Notes: generated by a model from the letters alone, not told the origin. A stretch of DNA of 64,000 nt from Epiperipatus broadwayi (GCA_028023455.1 JAQFVV010006231.1:9735848-9799847), one strand, 5' to 3'; numbered from the stretch's first letter, positions 36,601 to 48,841 are shown. Numbers and translations: made by a program.

Positions 36601-38387
36601 AAAATATTTGATATTGATCTAAATATTAAATTTCTTAGTAATGTAGACTAATGTACCAACTGCTATGCTAATAGATTGAGATTCAAATATGTCTTTTTCA
36701 AGTAGCTAAGAATTTCTAAGCAAATTTAAGACTTTTTTAAAAAAATACTTGATCAACAATCAATCTAACTAATCATCTAATTATTGGTCATTAAATGTCT
36801 ATTTGAGTAATTAAGTAAAGGAACTCATAAAAATCTTCACAAACTGACAATTCATCATCTGAGACAGATGCTGAAAGATCTTTCCCTGAAGTAAGTTATT
36901 TAAAGCTGTTTTATTTTTATTTGTTGACTAAAAAAAAACTACATGTGAGATAAATGAATGGGTTAAAGCAGGGGTCAACAACATTTTTTTACCTACTGCC
37001 CATATTTGTACTCTTATTAACAGTATATTTTTCCTAAAGCTCACCAACACCAAATAACTTAATTTATTGCTTATGGAAATAATTACACAAAAATGATTTA
37101 TAATAATATATTAATAGATATATAACAACACAAAGTGAGTAACAAATTTAAATTAATTTGAAAAAGTAAAATGTAGTTAATTTATATTGAATTTGAAAAT
37201 ATTAACTAATTTATTTAAGGTACAAGTAAAATCTTCAAAAAAAATTAAACATCTGTTACACATCTATAGTAATCTATGGTTGTTCTTTTAACATTTGTAA
37301 ATACTGTCATCTGAAAGCTTTAAACACCAACTAGAAGGCAGTAGGGACAAGTTTGCTGGACTGATACGCAAAGTTATGGATCAGTGTTTCTGGAATAAAC
37401 ATGGAGAAAACATCCTAGACTAATAAATAATCATATAAAATGATCACAAAAAATATCATTCATTACCAATTAAATGTAATATAAAGGGTTCTCTAAATTA
37501 AATTCAGATTCTACAATCGATACTTTTCTCCTTTCTATTACTAGCTTCTTATCCATCTGAGCTATACAAAGCTCTTTTTATGTTTTTCATAATATCTTGG
37601 AGATCCACTTTAAACTTTAGTTATTTATCTATGGTCATTAAAAGTTGCATGTAAAATCCATGAATTTCAACATTTTTGTTATTTTCAACATATACTGTTA
37701 TTTCGCTGTGGGGTCTGAAGTGTTTACTGCCCTCCAGTTAAAACTCCAAATCTCAGACTAATAAATAAGCAATAGTAAAATATTTAAAATGCTACGTAAA
37801 TGTATATAGTGTTGATTTAGTTTTCATTCATTAAGCAAGTATATCATAATGATTAAAAAGCGATCGGAATAAATTTCAAAAAATATGAAAATATGTTTAA
37901 AAGATGAGTCAAAGTAAATAAATAACTTTGTCATTATAATAACCAATCATGCATAAACTAATAATCCAAAATTTCCATTTTTGAAAGAAAACAAAATTAT
38001 TTATTAATGATTGCTAATTATGAAGAGCAACGACTGATTTTTCACCCCCATTTAAATAGTATATTTAGCTCTTCGACCATGTTTAAAAAGATATATATAT
38101 ATATTCAAATAATTAAAGGTTCTGCAGGAATAACTTAATTTATAAATATATAATTTTAAAACTAATGGGATCTTAATTACTTTTTGACACAATTAAAATG
38201 CAAAGAGAGAGAAAAAATACTACAAGAAGATAAACTTCAATTACTTCACTCTAAGTGATAATTAAACAATTAAATTTCAAGTTTTAAAAAAAGCATTTAT
38301 TTTTAAACATTTTTCAAAGAAAAAAAAAAGTAATTTATATAATCTAGAAGATTTAATTTTGACTATTATTTACAAACAACATTATGT
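33601..38387. other. AT-rich sequence without a recognisable gene
   Basis: No gene found. GCAGGGGTCAACAACATTTTTTT at about 36,967 resembles a hAT-type terminus but no partner terminus was seen. A 5' splice-site-like GTAAGT at about 36,891 follows TDNSSSETDAERSFPE, without an acceptor in frame. 35.29-35.46 kb is a little less AT-rich and unexplained. Confidence 0.45.
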
Positions 38388-38957
38388 AATAGACAGGGTA
38401 TGAGCACAGACTTTCACATGACCCACCACTCTCCACACTATCTCATAACACTGATACACTTGAACACACATATGTTGAAAAGATAAATAATCACCAATAC
38501 AAGTATTTCATGCTAAACCAGCAATCATCAGTTGGTCCAGATTACCATCTCTAAACATATATGCTACAAGTGATCAGATATATATTAAGATAGCAAATCC
38601 TCCTACTTTAATGGACAGGCTTCAATCCACTCCACACTGCAACTCTTCAACCGTTGAGCGTTCCACCATCAGATTTTCAATTGGATGGACGGTTGAAGAG
38701 TTGCAGTGTGGAGTGGATTGAAGCCTGTCCATTAAAGTAGGAGGATTTGCTATCTTAATATATATCTGCATCACTTGCAGCATATATGTGTAGAGATAGT
38801 AATCTGGACCAACTGATGATTGCTGGTTTAGCATGAAATACGTATATTGGTGATTATTTATCTTTTCAACATATGTGTGTTCAAGTGTATCAGTGTTATG
38901 AGATAGTGTGGAGAGTGGTGGGTCATGTGAAAGTCTGTGCTCATACCCTGTCTGTTA
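38388..38957. mobile_element. Long fold-back of two inverted family F units
   Basis: The left arm (38,388 to about 38,653) and right arm (about 38,689 to 38,957) are about 265 bp each and nearly identical as reverse complements, separated by about 35 nt. Each arm contains the family F order seen at 18.4 and 18.87 kb: GATACACTTGAACACACATATG, GATAAATAATCACCAATA, ACCAGCAATCATCAGTTGGTCCAGATTAC, CTTTAATGGACAGGCTTCAATCC. The right arm plus loop, read on -, is the more complete unit. This structure is either an inverted duplication of a dispersed element or the element's native fold-back form. A transcript would give a very long double-stranded hairpin. Confidence 0.8.
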
Positions 38958-39299
38958 CATATATAGACACAGGTATATATAAGCCTGTGTATTTCAGCTA
39001 AACAACATTATGAAACATTATTCAACTAAAATTTGAAATTTTTTACATATATATATATATATGTGTTTCAAATGTTTTAAATATTATGTCTGAAAGCAAG
39101 TCCTTAATTGAAGACTGCTAGTGTTACAGACCAGCCATTTAAGCTTTATGACGTCTCAGGTAAAAATAAAGAGAAAAAAAGCCTTTTTACTATACACTTA
39201 TAGCAGATCTCTCTCCAACAGTCATTCACTGAGGAACAAGGAAGGAAAAGATATCATTTATCAGACTTGCCAAACAATATAAGTAATGAGGATTTGAGC
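38958..39299. other. AT-rich sequence, nothing recognised
   Basis: Contains a short (AT)n at about 39,046-39,062; no gene or named repeat. Confidence 0.5.
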
Positions 39300-40100
39300 G
39301 GTTTCCCAGTCTTGTTTTAATCTCTAATTTTAATAAGATAGTCATTTGCTGATCAATATTAAATGATTATTTGAGTTGACTATGAATCAGTTATTTGAGA
39401 AAAAAATTCTAAGCTTTTTGAAAATAAGTATCTCTGACATATATGTTGGACATAAATCTGAATTATAACATACATTCTGTTATTTTCCATTAAATTGGAA
39501 TAATTAATATTACAACTTCAACTGATATACCACCAGTACAATGTTCTTCTTCCATTTTTTAATCCCACTTCAATTGTTTCCAATATTTATGCCTTTGTAG
39601 TATAGGTACATATCCAATTTTTAAATCAACTATCTCTTTTTCTTTAATTTCACAAAGTCCAACAATGTTACATTTAATATTAAAGTTCTTCCAATTCATG
39701 CAATCTTTCACTTTATCTAAATAAAAGGTCATCATCAAATATCAACTTGGGTCACAAATAGGGGATTCTTAAAAAGTTTATTCACATTTATTCTACCTTC
39801 AAAAAAACTCAATTGAAATTTCAATTAAGGAATATTAGGCAACAGAGAAATAAACTCATGATGTTTTTTGATCTTAAATTCAAAAGTAAAAAGTCAATAA
39901 ACTCATCACACTGTTGATGAATGTCAGTGAGTCTTCCATCCATGCTAGTGTACCATATGAAAAATCATATAAGAATAAAAACTGCAATAAAAAATGTATA
40001 GAATGGGCATTAGGAATTTGCCCTGCTTAGCTTTTTAAGACCTCAAAAGGAAATCAAAGGATCTACTTTCAGCTAATAGCAAATCCCTTTCTATTACTAT
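39300..40100 (-). pseudogene. Decayed RTE-like LINE copy, leader and endonuclease start
   Basis: Read on the minus strand from 40,100 down, this follows the 9.2-kb element from its leader into the endonuclease. GCAGGGCAAATTCCTAATG (about 40,013-40,031) matches the leader near 9,450, GAGTTTATTGACTTTTTAC matches 9,575, GTTGGACTTTGTGAAATTA matches the GLCEVR region, and ATTCAGATTTATGTCCAAC matches the QVYAPT region. The match fades near 39,300, about at the GDFNA motif. Deletions and stops throughout rule out function. It shows that the leader belongs to the element. The rest of the element is missing downstream, so this copy is 3'-deleted or was broken later. Confidence 0.75.
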
Positions 40101-41329
40101 AATAAAAGTTCCTTATTTAGCTGCAATAGACATTATAAGACATTTTAGAATCAACATAGCAAGTTGAACACAACTTTATTCAGTTGGGATAAATTTTGAT
40201 CTTGACTTCCTCACCTTGTTCATGTCTAAAACATCAGAGTAGGAATACTTTTATACTCCAATGAACTATCATCCTACTTGCATTTTCTAAGTGAGAAAAG
40301 AGATACAGTTTAAGAAAAAAAAATTAATGGTGAAAAATGTAACATTCCATTAACAATTAGATAAAATGCAAAAAAATAAATAAAATAGTACTGATGGCAA
40401 TCAGATTATTGTAATGACTGTAGATTTATTTAATATCAAAAACTTTTAGACAAATTCTTATCATATGTATCATCATCAGTATCAACCACTTATTAGAATA
40501 AGTTAAAGAATAAAAAGTTAAAAGATGAGATTTTTGTGATTATACAAAATATTTCATGATTCATAATTACAATAAAATGATTTATATGTTGGTCCATCTC
40601 ATCTAATTGTAATTATCTATTAAAGTCTATTACCAACTATATCTTTCTAATGAAAGCAATCAAGATTACACATCATTAGACTGTCATCAAAATAAACATT
40701 TATATTACAAATGAGATTTTCATCTTCCACATAAACTATAGTAAAGATCATCCCAAATACTTTCTTTGAAAGTCCTTTACCATTCATTTGCTTGATATGG
40801 TCAAATCAATAAAAGATATACCTTATCACAATAGATTCACAATACCAGGATACTAGATAATATATTATAACAAGTCTTATGATCTTGCCATTATATTTTG
40901 CAATCATGCAGGGAATCCTTAAATAAAATTTTTCTGGTGCTCTATGAAAAAACCTACTTCTTTGCAATAAGTTTAACAGATAATAGTCCTATATGGAAGT
41001 AAATGTAATTGAAGTAGTTATAATTGTGATGAAATACTCTATATTTAATTCCTCAATATGTAAGATATTTTCTACCTAAAAAGCTCCCATATATTTAAAT
41101 GGATTATTATTTCCAAGTCAATAATCATCTAAGATAAAATTTCTAGTCTTTTCTTTTTTTACTGGCCAATAAAATGCCCAATAATTATAACAATGACTAC
41201 TAAGTCAAAGCATTTACAGAATACAATACAAAGCAATAAAAATATTATTGGATCTTCATTTAATGTGCCAGAACAATACTTTAAATATAAAAACTAATAT
41301 GATGCTTTCTTTTTTCCTTTAAAAATCAA
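40101..41329. other. AT-rich sequence; possibly the decayed 3' part of a LINE
   Basis: No motif can be read with confidence. On the minus strand it continues from the reverse-transcriptase remnant at 41.33-42.13 kb and may be its C-terminal and 3' region, too decayed to prove. GATACTGATGATGATAC (minus) near 40,468 could be a tail. Confidence 0.3.
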
Positions 41330-42130
41330 AAAACTCAATCAATCTGTCAAAAAAATAAAAATCACAATTGAAGCTAAAATATATTTCTATTTAACACCAG
41401 TTCCCATTTCAAATACTTCAAGTTTTTCTGTGATCTTCATGTTAGACAACTGCTACATGTAACAGTTGTCTAACATGAATGAAATTTAAAGGAAAACAAG
41501 CTTTTCCCCACAAATCTTTCAGTTAACTGATTTATATGCATTGATCAAATGGATAAAAGCAATACTATAACAAGTTATGTTATATTTGATTATATCAAAA
41601 ACTATATCTACACTGCTTCTTAATTCTCTAAAACCATACCAAGTCTTTGGTAACCATTCATTTATGATGAAAAGTAACATTTATTAATTCCTTGAAAATA
41701 CTTTTGTTGTAGTCCGTAACAATATTCTATGCCAGTCACCTTTATTTTTGTAAATTGGAATAATAAAAGCAGTTTTAAAATCAGATAGCAACATTTCATA
41801 GCAGCATATACTCTAAAAAAAATTTCAATTTTTAAAGATAGCACATCATCATTATATGCAAAAACTTCACGAGGTATTCTCCATTATGAATTACAATCTT
41901 TTCATTCATAAGAACAAAAATTATTTTAACTTCTTAACCAAAATATCTTTGTCTAAATATAAATGAATGCTTGGATTGATATAATATTTTTTTTAAAAAA
42001 AGTAATCTTGATGAAATCAATTATTTATTCCACCTGACTGAAATAAAATCATCATATAATAGAGAAACATCCATATATTTTTGAGATGCACAAATTACCT
42101 TTAATGCATTAAGACAGATCTAACATTGTA
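41330..42130 (-). pseudogene. Decayed reverse transcriptase of a second LINE lineage
   Basis: In shifting minus-strand frames the ordered landmarks of a LINE reverse transcriptase appear from high to low coordinate. First is LNALKVICAS (about 42,110), resembling the linker before RT in several LINE groups. Then come IPREVFAYNDDVL (about 41,840-41,880), DFKTAFIIPIYKNKGD (41,735-41,782), YGFRELRSSVDIVF (about 41,597-41,638), AFIHLINAYKSVN at motif A (41,522-41,563), and a GVK stretch then KYILAS at motif B (about 41,350-41,400). Wording differs from both other LINEs here, so it is a separate lineage. Motif A has His where the catalytic Asp belongs, and frameshifts and stops abound. Dead and old. 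Confidence 0.65.
41438..41477. repeat. Near-perfect 40-bp palindrome
   Basis: The two 20-base halves (41,438-41,457 and 41,458-41,477) are reverse complements with one mismatch and no spacer. It lies within the decayed reverse transcriptase, where VRQL of the normal sequence can still be read in one half. Confidence 0.75.
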
Positions 42131-42680
42131 GCAATCAGCAAATCATTAAAATTCCTTTACTGCATTAATTTTCCAATTATTCTTAAGTAATCTTATCAGT
42201 TATTGAACTTCTGCACTTAAATTTCTGTACTGCTATTGAAACCACACATTCATTTTATTATTCTGCCAAGCAAAGAATTCCATGTTTCATTTTATTTAAA
42301 TCACTAAGCAAAATATTCTTTTTAGTGAATACACGAACAGATTTACTTATAGCCATGACACGTACCTTAAGAGAATTGTGTGCTCAGTAACATGGTAAGT
42401 GGGAAATTCAAACTGACAATTTTAGTTTAAGTGCAAAATAGCTGTTGAAATTCAACATGAACATAACCTATGTTTTAATGCAACTAGTCCCTTAACCATG
42501 AAGCATACAAATTAACCCAATCAGTAAACATTTCCACCTATAGGAATCATGTAATATTTATCAATTTTTACATTTTGATTCTTAACTTCAATATAATCCC
42601 TAAGTTTCCAGTGTTCTAAATGTATTTGTAACCAATATCTTTTAGTGTAATATTTCTGCCTAAACAATGTTTTTAGTCAA

Positions 42681-42788
42681 GTGTTGGTAGCTGAGAGTCA
42701 GCACAGCTGCCTTGCAAGCAAGCAGTTGCTTGCAGACAGTTGTCATGGATTTGTTTCCCAGACGATGCTTTGACATATGAAAAAAAAC
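42681..42788 (+). mobile_element. tRNA-derived SINE, copy 2 (old, CpG-depleted)
   Basis: The tRNA-like body is 42,681-42,768 with the same long-subfamily insert as copy 1, then TTTGACATATG and an A run. Seven of about eight CpGs of copy 1 are TpG or CpA here (for example GTCGCGGGTTCG reads GTCATGGATTTG), and one base is deleted in box A. ACAATGTT occurs just upstream (42,664-42,671) and after the tail (42,789-42,796), a plausible short target-site duplication. Confidence 0.75.
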
Positions 42789-42796
42789 ACAATGTT

Positions 42797-45700
42797 CTTA
42801 ATAATTAATCATGTTATGCAAAATAATTTAGAGGGAAACAATTTTGAGCTCTCTGAGCCAATAATATTGTTTCCAATAAGTGGAGGCCAAAGTTTAGTGT
42901 TTTTAATAAGCTATGAATTAAAGTCTTTACAAAAAAAAGAGAGAGAATCTTTTAATAGTACTGATGCAAATGCATTTGCCATCCACTAAATAATAAAAGC
43001 TTTCACTGCATATAAATTAGCTATTGTGAAATGACAACAACATTTATAGTGATGCTTACATCTAAATTTCTATTCTTTACATATTTACTTCCTAAACTTT
43101 ACAAGTACTTGTATCCATTTATTTCACCTCATCCCTTTCTAAAACATAATTGTTCCTTTATTAAGCATTAATTTGTAGCCTGATACATTACTTGGTATCA
43201 AATACCATAAATGACTACTCTTATAACTGATCTCTCTCTCTCTCTCTCTTTAAGTATAATATTCTCCATTTTCAATTTTAATAAAATTGGAAACACTATT
43301 ATCAGTTTTTGGTCTAGTAACCTTCATGCCATAATTTTTTTTTTTTTTGTTTTGTTTCTAAGAGTCATGCTAGTAAAAAAAAAAAAAAGGCACTTTTAAT
43401 AATAATAGTTTCGCAAATTTTATCAGATTACTTCTGAACAATTTTTGTAAATTTTAAAAACTTCTACCCCTCCTAGATTATTAGAATCAATTATTAACAA
43501 TTGACTAACTAAAATTCCAGGTTATTTGTTAAATTATTTTATATTAAATTGATTTCAGATGATATTTTCATGAAGAAAAGATGGAACCAGTTTTATCTGG
43601 TTGTACTAGCAAATCGAACACTATATAAAAAAAATATAGGAAATTTTTTGCCAACATTATTTCATTATTAAATAAACTAAACTAAATTACTGGAAGAAAA
43701 AAAAATTCCTAAATTGTTCTCTGAAAAAAAAAAAAAAAACTAAGACAACAATAACAAAATGAGATTTTGATTATATATTATTTTCTTTTCATTAGCTGCA
43801 TAATTTATTTGATTGTTTCTCCCTCGTTTAAAAGCAAAATTTGTTTATCATTCATTCCAAAAATTTTAATGATTGGAAAGAAAAAAAAATACTGTAACCT
43901 TAGACTTTAATGATAGGATAAAAAAACCCACCAACTTAAGATAAACTTTTAGAAGACTATCTTTCCCTCAGCAGAGGCTAATGTTTCTTAATCTGTTTTT
44001 AGAATAAAAAATTCTTTAAGTGAGCATAAACATTTTAAATGTCTATTTCTAATTAAAAATATATATTACTACAACTAAGAAAGCAATTTAATTACAAAGC
44101 AAGATCAATTATTAATGTAAAATATGTCAATAATTTAATTGAAAAATTATTGCTGGAAATATATTATCAAATGAAATGAATTACATTCACACTCATTAAA
44201 AACTATTATTCAAAATTGTATATATGTTCTCCATTCAAGGGCAAGTGAAGTAATTAGCCACAAAACAGTACTATGATCAAATGATAATACTTGATCATCA
44301 TCGATGGTAATTTGTCACAATTTGCTACAATGTATAATACATGCCATTATGGCATTTAAATTTTAATCTAAATATGGGATTTCCTCACTTTTTTAAAATC
44401 ATAACTGCCTAGGGTGGATCCCTAATTTTTCAATGTTTCATTGCACCTTAATAATATAAATATTAAGATGTTAGAATACATTATTTAGGAGGAGATAAGG
44501 AAGAAATGTCAACTGCCTAATAATGATCAAATATTATCTTTTGGTTTTGGCAATCTAACAAATAGTTAACTAATTAAATGTGCCTTAAAGTGAAGAATTT
44601 GAATCTGTAATAGAGGAAACTTTGAATTTACAATAAATTTTCTATAATTTTGAATATTTTTACATATTGTAATGGTACAGAGAATTAGGAGTGCTGGAAA
44701 ATCATCATCAATTCCAAGTCAATAACTCAAATTTAAACATGCAAATAATATAATGAATAACTATGAGGAATAAGCATGAGAGAACAAAGATCAGTACATT
44801 GGACAAAAGCAATAACCATTCATCATCATGAATAATCAACAATAAAATAAATCAAATCAATCTTGTGACTGGATTTAAAATGAGTCTACTATAGACCAGG
44901 CCAAATTATTTAAACTGTGCCAGCTTGGGGCAGAATATTTAAACCCCAATTTGGATGCATAAACTTAAGTGTTAAACCATAAGAATATAACAATTAAAAA
45001 TATTGCTGGGACACTAAAACATTCTGATCATCATCAATGCTCTGGCCACTTAGTACCATTAATGTACTGGCCAACTATAAACTTAATTTTTAAATAAATA
45101 AAATGAATAGTGCATGGAGTTTAAAGAATATCCCCATTGCACCATCCAGCATCATCATCACTTCATGTCAATAATACTAAATATAAACCCTTTATATAAA
45201 ATACCATTATGCATGAATTCAGCTCAGTAAGCAAAAGCACTATAACCATTACTGTGAGCAAGAGATATAATACAGACATAGAATATTTTAAATTATTCTA
45301 GAATTGATTAAATTCACTGGAATAACTTTAACAATGAAAAATAAATTTATTAATAACAATTAAAATGAAATTAATGTCAGCAGAATATGGCTATACATAT
45401 AAAATAAACCTTCTGATTTTGATTAATACATAAAAATAAGCTATCACATTGTGACTTACAAATATCTCAATGGGTTTCCATAAAACACAATTATATTTAA
45501 GCACCCAGATGTGCTTATCATAGATTTACAAAAAAATTCAATTTGTTTTTAATAATACATAAATGTACACATGTATATGTAGAAAAAAAAACAGATAGTA
45601 TGAATCAAAATTATTAATTAATTATTTTTAGTGGTAGACAAAAAAGTTTTTTTTTTACTTTTTTTTTAAAAAAATACTTCTTTCACAGTCCATAAAAGAA

Positions 45701-45970
45701 CTGATCCCTAGAATTGGCTCCAGCCTTCTGAATATATAAATGGAAACCAAAATCTTTGTAGGAACTTTCAAATAAAATAAACTATGTGCTCTGCTGAAAG
45801 ATATCCACTGAACCTAACCTTATGCCTTGAGGTAAAACATTTTGATATTCAACCAGAGTTTAAATCTCTTATTAAAGTCTCAGCTTAATCTTAAAAGAAC
45901 CCTCACTTTATAATACATTTTGCATATTCCATTTAAATAACTTTAAACATTTATTATATATTTTATTTAT
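42797..45970. other. AT-rich sequence, one (CT)n tract; no clear gene
   Basis: A (CT)10 microsatellite lies at 43,231-43,250. No gene is evident. 44.68-45.2 kb has repeated CATCATCA words that look like decayed simple sequence. Confidence 0.45.
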
Positions 45971-45974
45971 AGTG

Positions 45975-46895
45975 TGTGCTGGACTCTTAGTTTTAAGATT
46001 CCATATTTTTATTTATTTATACAAGAGTGTATTGTGAGTTTCTATTTTTATATTCTTAGTGTTTTTTTATTTATATTACTAACCCTTGATAAATACTTGG
46101 GCAGATATTAGTAATATTCTTGTATCTCACATGTCCCCTTTTCATTATAATTAATTTAAATAAGCTTAGTTTGCGTTTCATGCAGACCACATATCTTTTG
46201 GCTGGCAGTTTATCAAGTATATTGTTGTTTTTCCTAAGTCAGTAATTTTGATTTCTTCTATTTAAGATTATGCATAATCGTAATCTTTTCTTGAACTATT
46301 TTTTATTGTCTTGAATTTGGGCCAGCTGTGAAATACCTTGAATGTGATTAATCATGAGCTATTTTGCAGACATATGACATTCTTGGTCCCAATGCCTTAT
46401 TTTGGACCAAGGAAAGCGCGCCGGTGCTGTTTTGTTGTACTCCTTGCAAGACTTTACCTTTTGAAATCTCTAAATTGGGAAACTGGAATTAGTTTTTATA
46501 AATCGCTAGCAGGAAGATAGTATAAATCCCACTTTAAATCATAGGTGAGGAAACGAACTTATCTGCCAGGGTATTTAATGTTTTTATTACTCTTGTACAC
46601 TCTGATAAATATGCTAGAAGAATCTAGGTCAAACTTTTATATGTTGTTTGCCTGGGATTTATTTTCTTTTGGATTTAATAAACTTTAAAATTATTTAGAT
46701 TTATTTTGGCTAACATTTGTCTTGGTGTTCTTTTCTCAATTGTCTGAATAATCTCAAAGATCTCTTTCTCTCCTTGGGTCTAGTTGGTCGTAATCATCAT
46801 CATTATTGACATTTGATCACTGTAAATTAAATTTTCTAGGTCGTTAGGGATCTAGTGGTTCCCTCAGTGATCAAAAGTGAAAAAGTGACCAGTAC
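45975..46895 (+). other. Possible LTR-retrotransposon remnant, uncertain
   Basis: Strand composition shifts to T and G from about 45,975. AATAAACTTTAAAA at about 46,678 could be a poly(A) signal, followed by about 100 nt to TTGGTCGTAATCA and then GGTCGTTAGGGATCTAGTGG, wording like the leader just after some Gypsy-type LTRs. No second LTR, gag or pol is present. A 60-codon frame at 46,338-46,520 has no known motif. The call is a guess; an unrelated unclassified repeat is equally possible. Confidence 0.2.
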
Positions 46896-48140
46896 AATAT
46901 ACTTATCATTTATTCTTTGCAATCAACAATCAATATTAACATTATTTCTGTTCCTTTTCTACTCCCCCTTAGATTTATGATTCAGTTCATAAATGAAAGT
47001 ATTGACAATTACTTTCCAATTTAATCGTATCAATTTTTGTCCAATATTGCATTGACAGAACTTATTTTTTTAGCTTATGTTTCACTTACAAAGATTAAAA
47101 ATATCCATAAAAACACCAAGAATAAACAGGAGAGTTAAATATCGAAGTAGATTTGAAGTAGTCTGATTTTTTAATACATAGTTGCATCTATAAATGTGTG
47201 CATGTATTTGTGCCAACATACAAAAATCACATTACAATTCAAAAGTTCATTAATTTATTAATAAAAATATTGCATTAATATTTTTAAAATGTATATACTT
47301 TCATATATAACATTTATAATCAGTGTTCACAAACATTACATTTTGTAATTGTCAAGATAAACTATCTTGATTGGGTTAATTTGGGAGTGAATACAAGTGC
47401 TAAAGATTCCTGAATCAAATTTTTTATTGAGAAAAAAAATCTCATTATGAACAATTGAAAGAAGTCATTATATTCAATCTGATATTATCATGCTTAAATA
47501 GTAATAGTAGTAACTGAAAGGTCTAGTGATGATTGAATATCAAAATGACATGTTGAGCACTGCAGTTCCAATCAATTAATGAATTAACAACATGGCAATA
47601 ATAAGCAACTGCTACACATGTCTCATTAGAAATCATGGTAATATTAATTGCTTGAATTTTCAGTATTTTTAAATGCTTTTATTGAAATTGGATAATCGGT
47701 TTGTTAACTTTTGATCTTTTTCAAGTTAGAATGAAATTTGAAAATCGAGGTTTAAACTTATTCGTTATCATGAGCGCTTAAAGCACACCAAAAATTTCAA
47801 ATTATAAACATTCAGTTTTCGCTTAAGATAAATGGAAATCTATGCAGTCTACACATGCACTTTTTACACTGTTTCCAGATTTTCTTCAACTTTCAGTAAA
47901 GATAATTTTATTTTTCTATGATAAAAAATAAAAATTTTATGATAATTTTTGTGATCAAGTAAATTGAACTTCTCTGTCTTACTCTCATTTTTATTTTAGA
48001 TAGTGGAAAAGCATTCGATGTGAAAAAACATTGGTAAAAATAAAACTTTTTATCACTGTATTTTGAAGACAATGTTATGGGAGGCCTAATGGTAAATATT
48101 TATTTTTCTATAATTTTTTAATTATTGTTTTTTTATATAT
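46896..48140. other. AT-rich sequence without a recognisable gene
   Basis: No coding or named repeat structure found. Confidence 0.5.
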
Positions 48141-48142
48141 TT

Positions 48143-48772
48143 TTTAATTATTATTTTATATATATGTTAAAAAATATATGAAAAAATTATTGTTGAAACT
48201 AACATAAAAAAAAAAGCTTGTGATTATGTCCATTTATATCGCAAATTATCTTGCATTTTTTGATATGATGTGAATTTGGGTCCAGTATTTGAATTAATTG
48301 ATATGAGACAAAAATAAAACATATTTTCCAAATATCATGACCTGATTTAGATTTTTCTATAATCTATTGTCAGCATTTTAATTAATAAAAATACGCAAAT
48401 GCTAAAAGTAACGATTTTGACAGTACATAAACTTAGGGCGATTATAACACTACTGCAATATAAATTTCAAAGCTGCATATTTTTAAATTATTATTTTATT
48501 CATATATATATATTTGATAAAAAATATACGAAAAAATTGTTGTTAAACCTAACATAAAAAAAAACAACTTGTGATTGTGTACATTTATATCATGAATTAT
48601 CTGCATTTTTTGATATGATGTGAATTTGGGTCCAGTATTTGAATTAAGATATGAGACAAAGATAAAACATATTTTCCAAATATCATGACCTGATTTAGAT
48701 TTTTCTATAATTTATTGTCAGCACTTTAATATTAATAAAAATATACAAATGTTAACAATAAAGATTTTGACA

Positions 48773-48776
<4 letters not shown>
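48143..48776. repeat. Tandem duplication, period about 340-350 bp
   Basis: Two direct units start at about 48,143 and 48,485. Shared landmarks are 350 bp apart: TGATATGATGTGAATTTGGG at 48,261 and 48,611, followed in both by GTCCAGTATTTGAATTAA and CAAATATCATGACCTGATTT. Identity looks above 90 percent apart from small indels. The second unit runs into the (AT)n tract. Confidence 0.8.
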
Positions 48777-48814
<38 letters not shown>

Positions 48815-48841
48815 TATATAGATATATATATATATATATAA
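48774..48841. repeat. (AT)n microsatellite, about 68 bp
   Basis: An uninterrupted (AT)20 run (48,774-48,813) is followed by CTATATAG and a second (AT)n run to 48,841. It could extrude as a cruciform. Confidence 0.9.

Noticed and set aside
36841-36896. Exon with GTAAGT donor reading TDNSSSETDAERSFPE
   Set aside because: A TAA lies shortly upstream in that frame and no AG acceptor occurs between them, so the exon cannot be entered in the required frame.
36966-37740. hAT-type DNA transposon starting GCAGGGGTCAACAAC
   Set aside because: The terminus-like wording is suggestive, but no matching inverted terminus or 8-bp duplication was found to the right.
46338-46520. 60-codon + frame as a gene
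   Set aside because: No motif, splice context or homologue recognised; it lies within a possible repeat.
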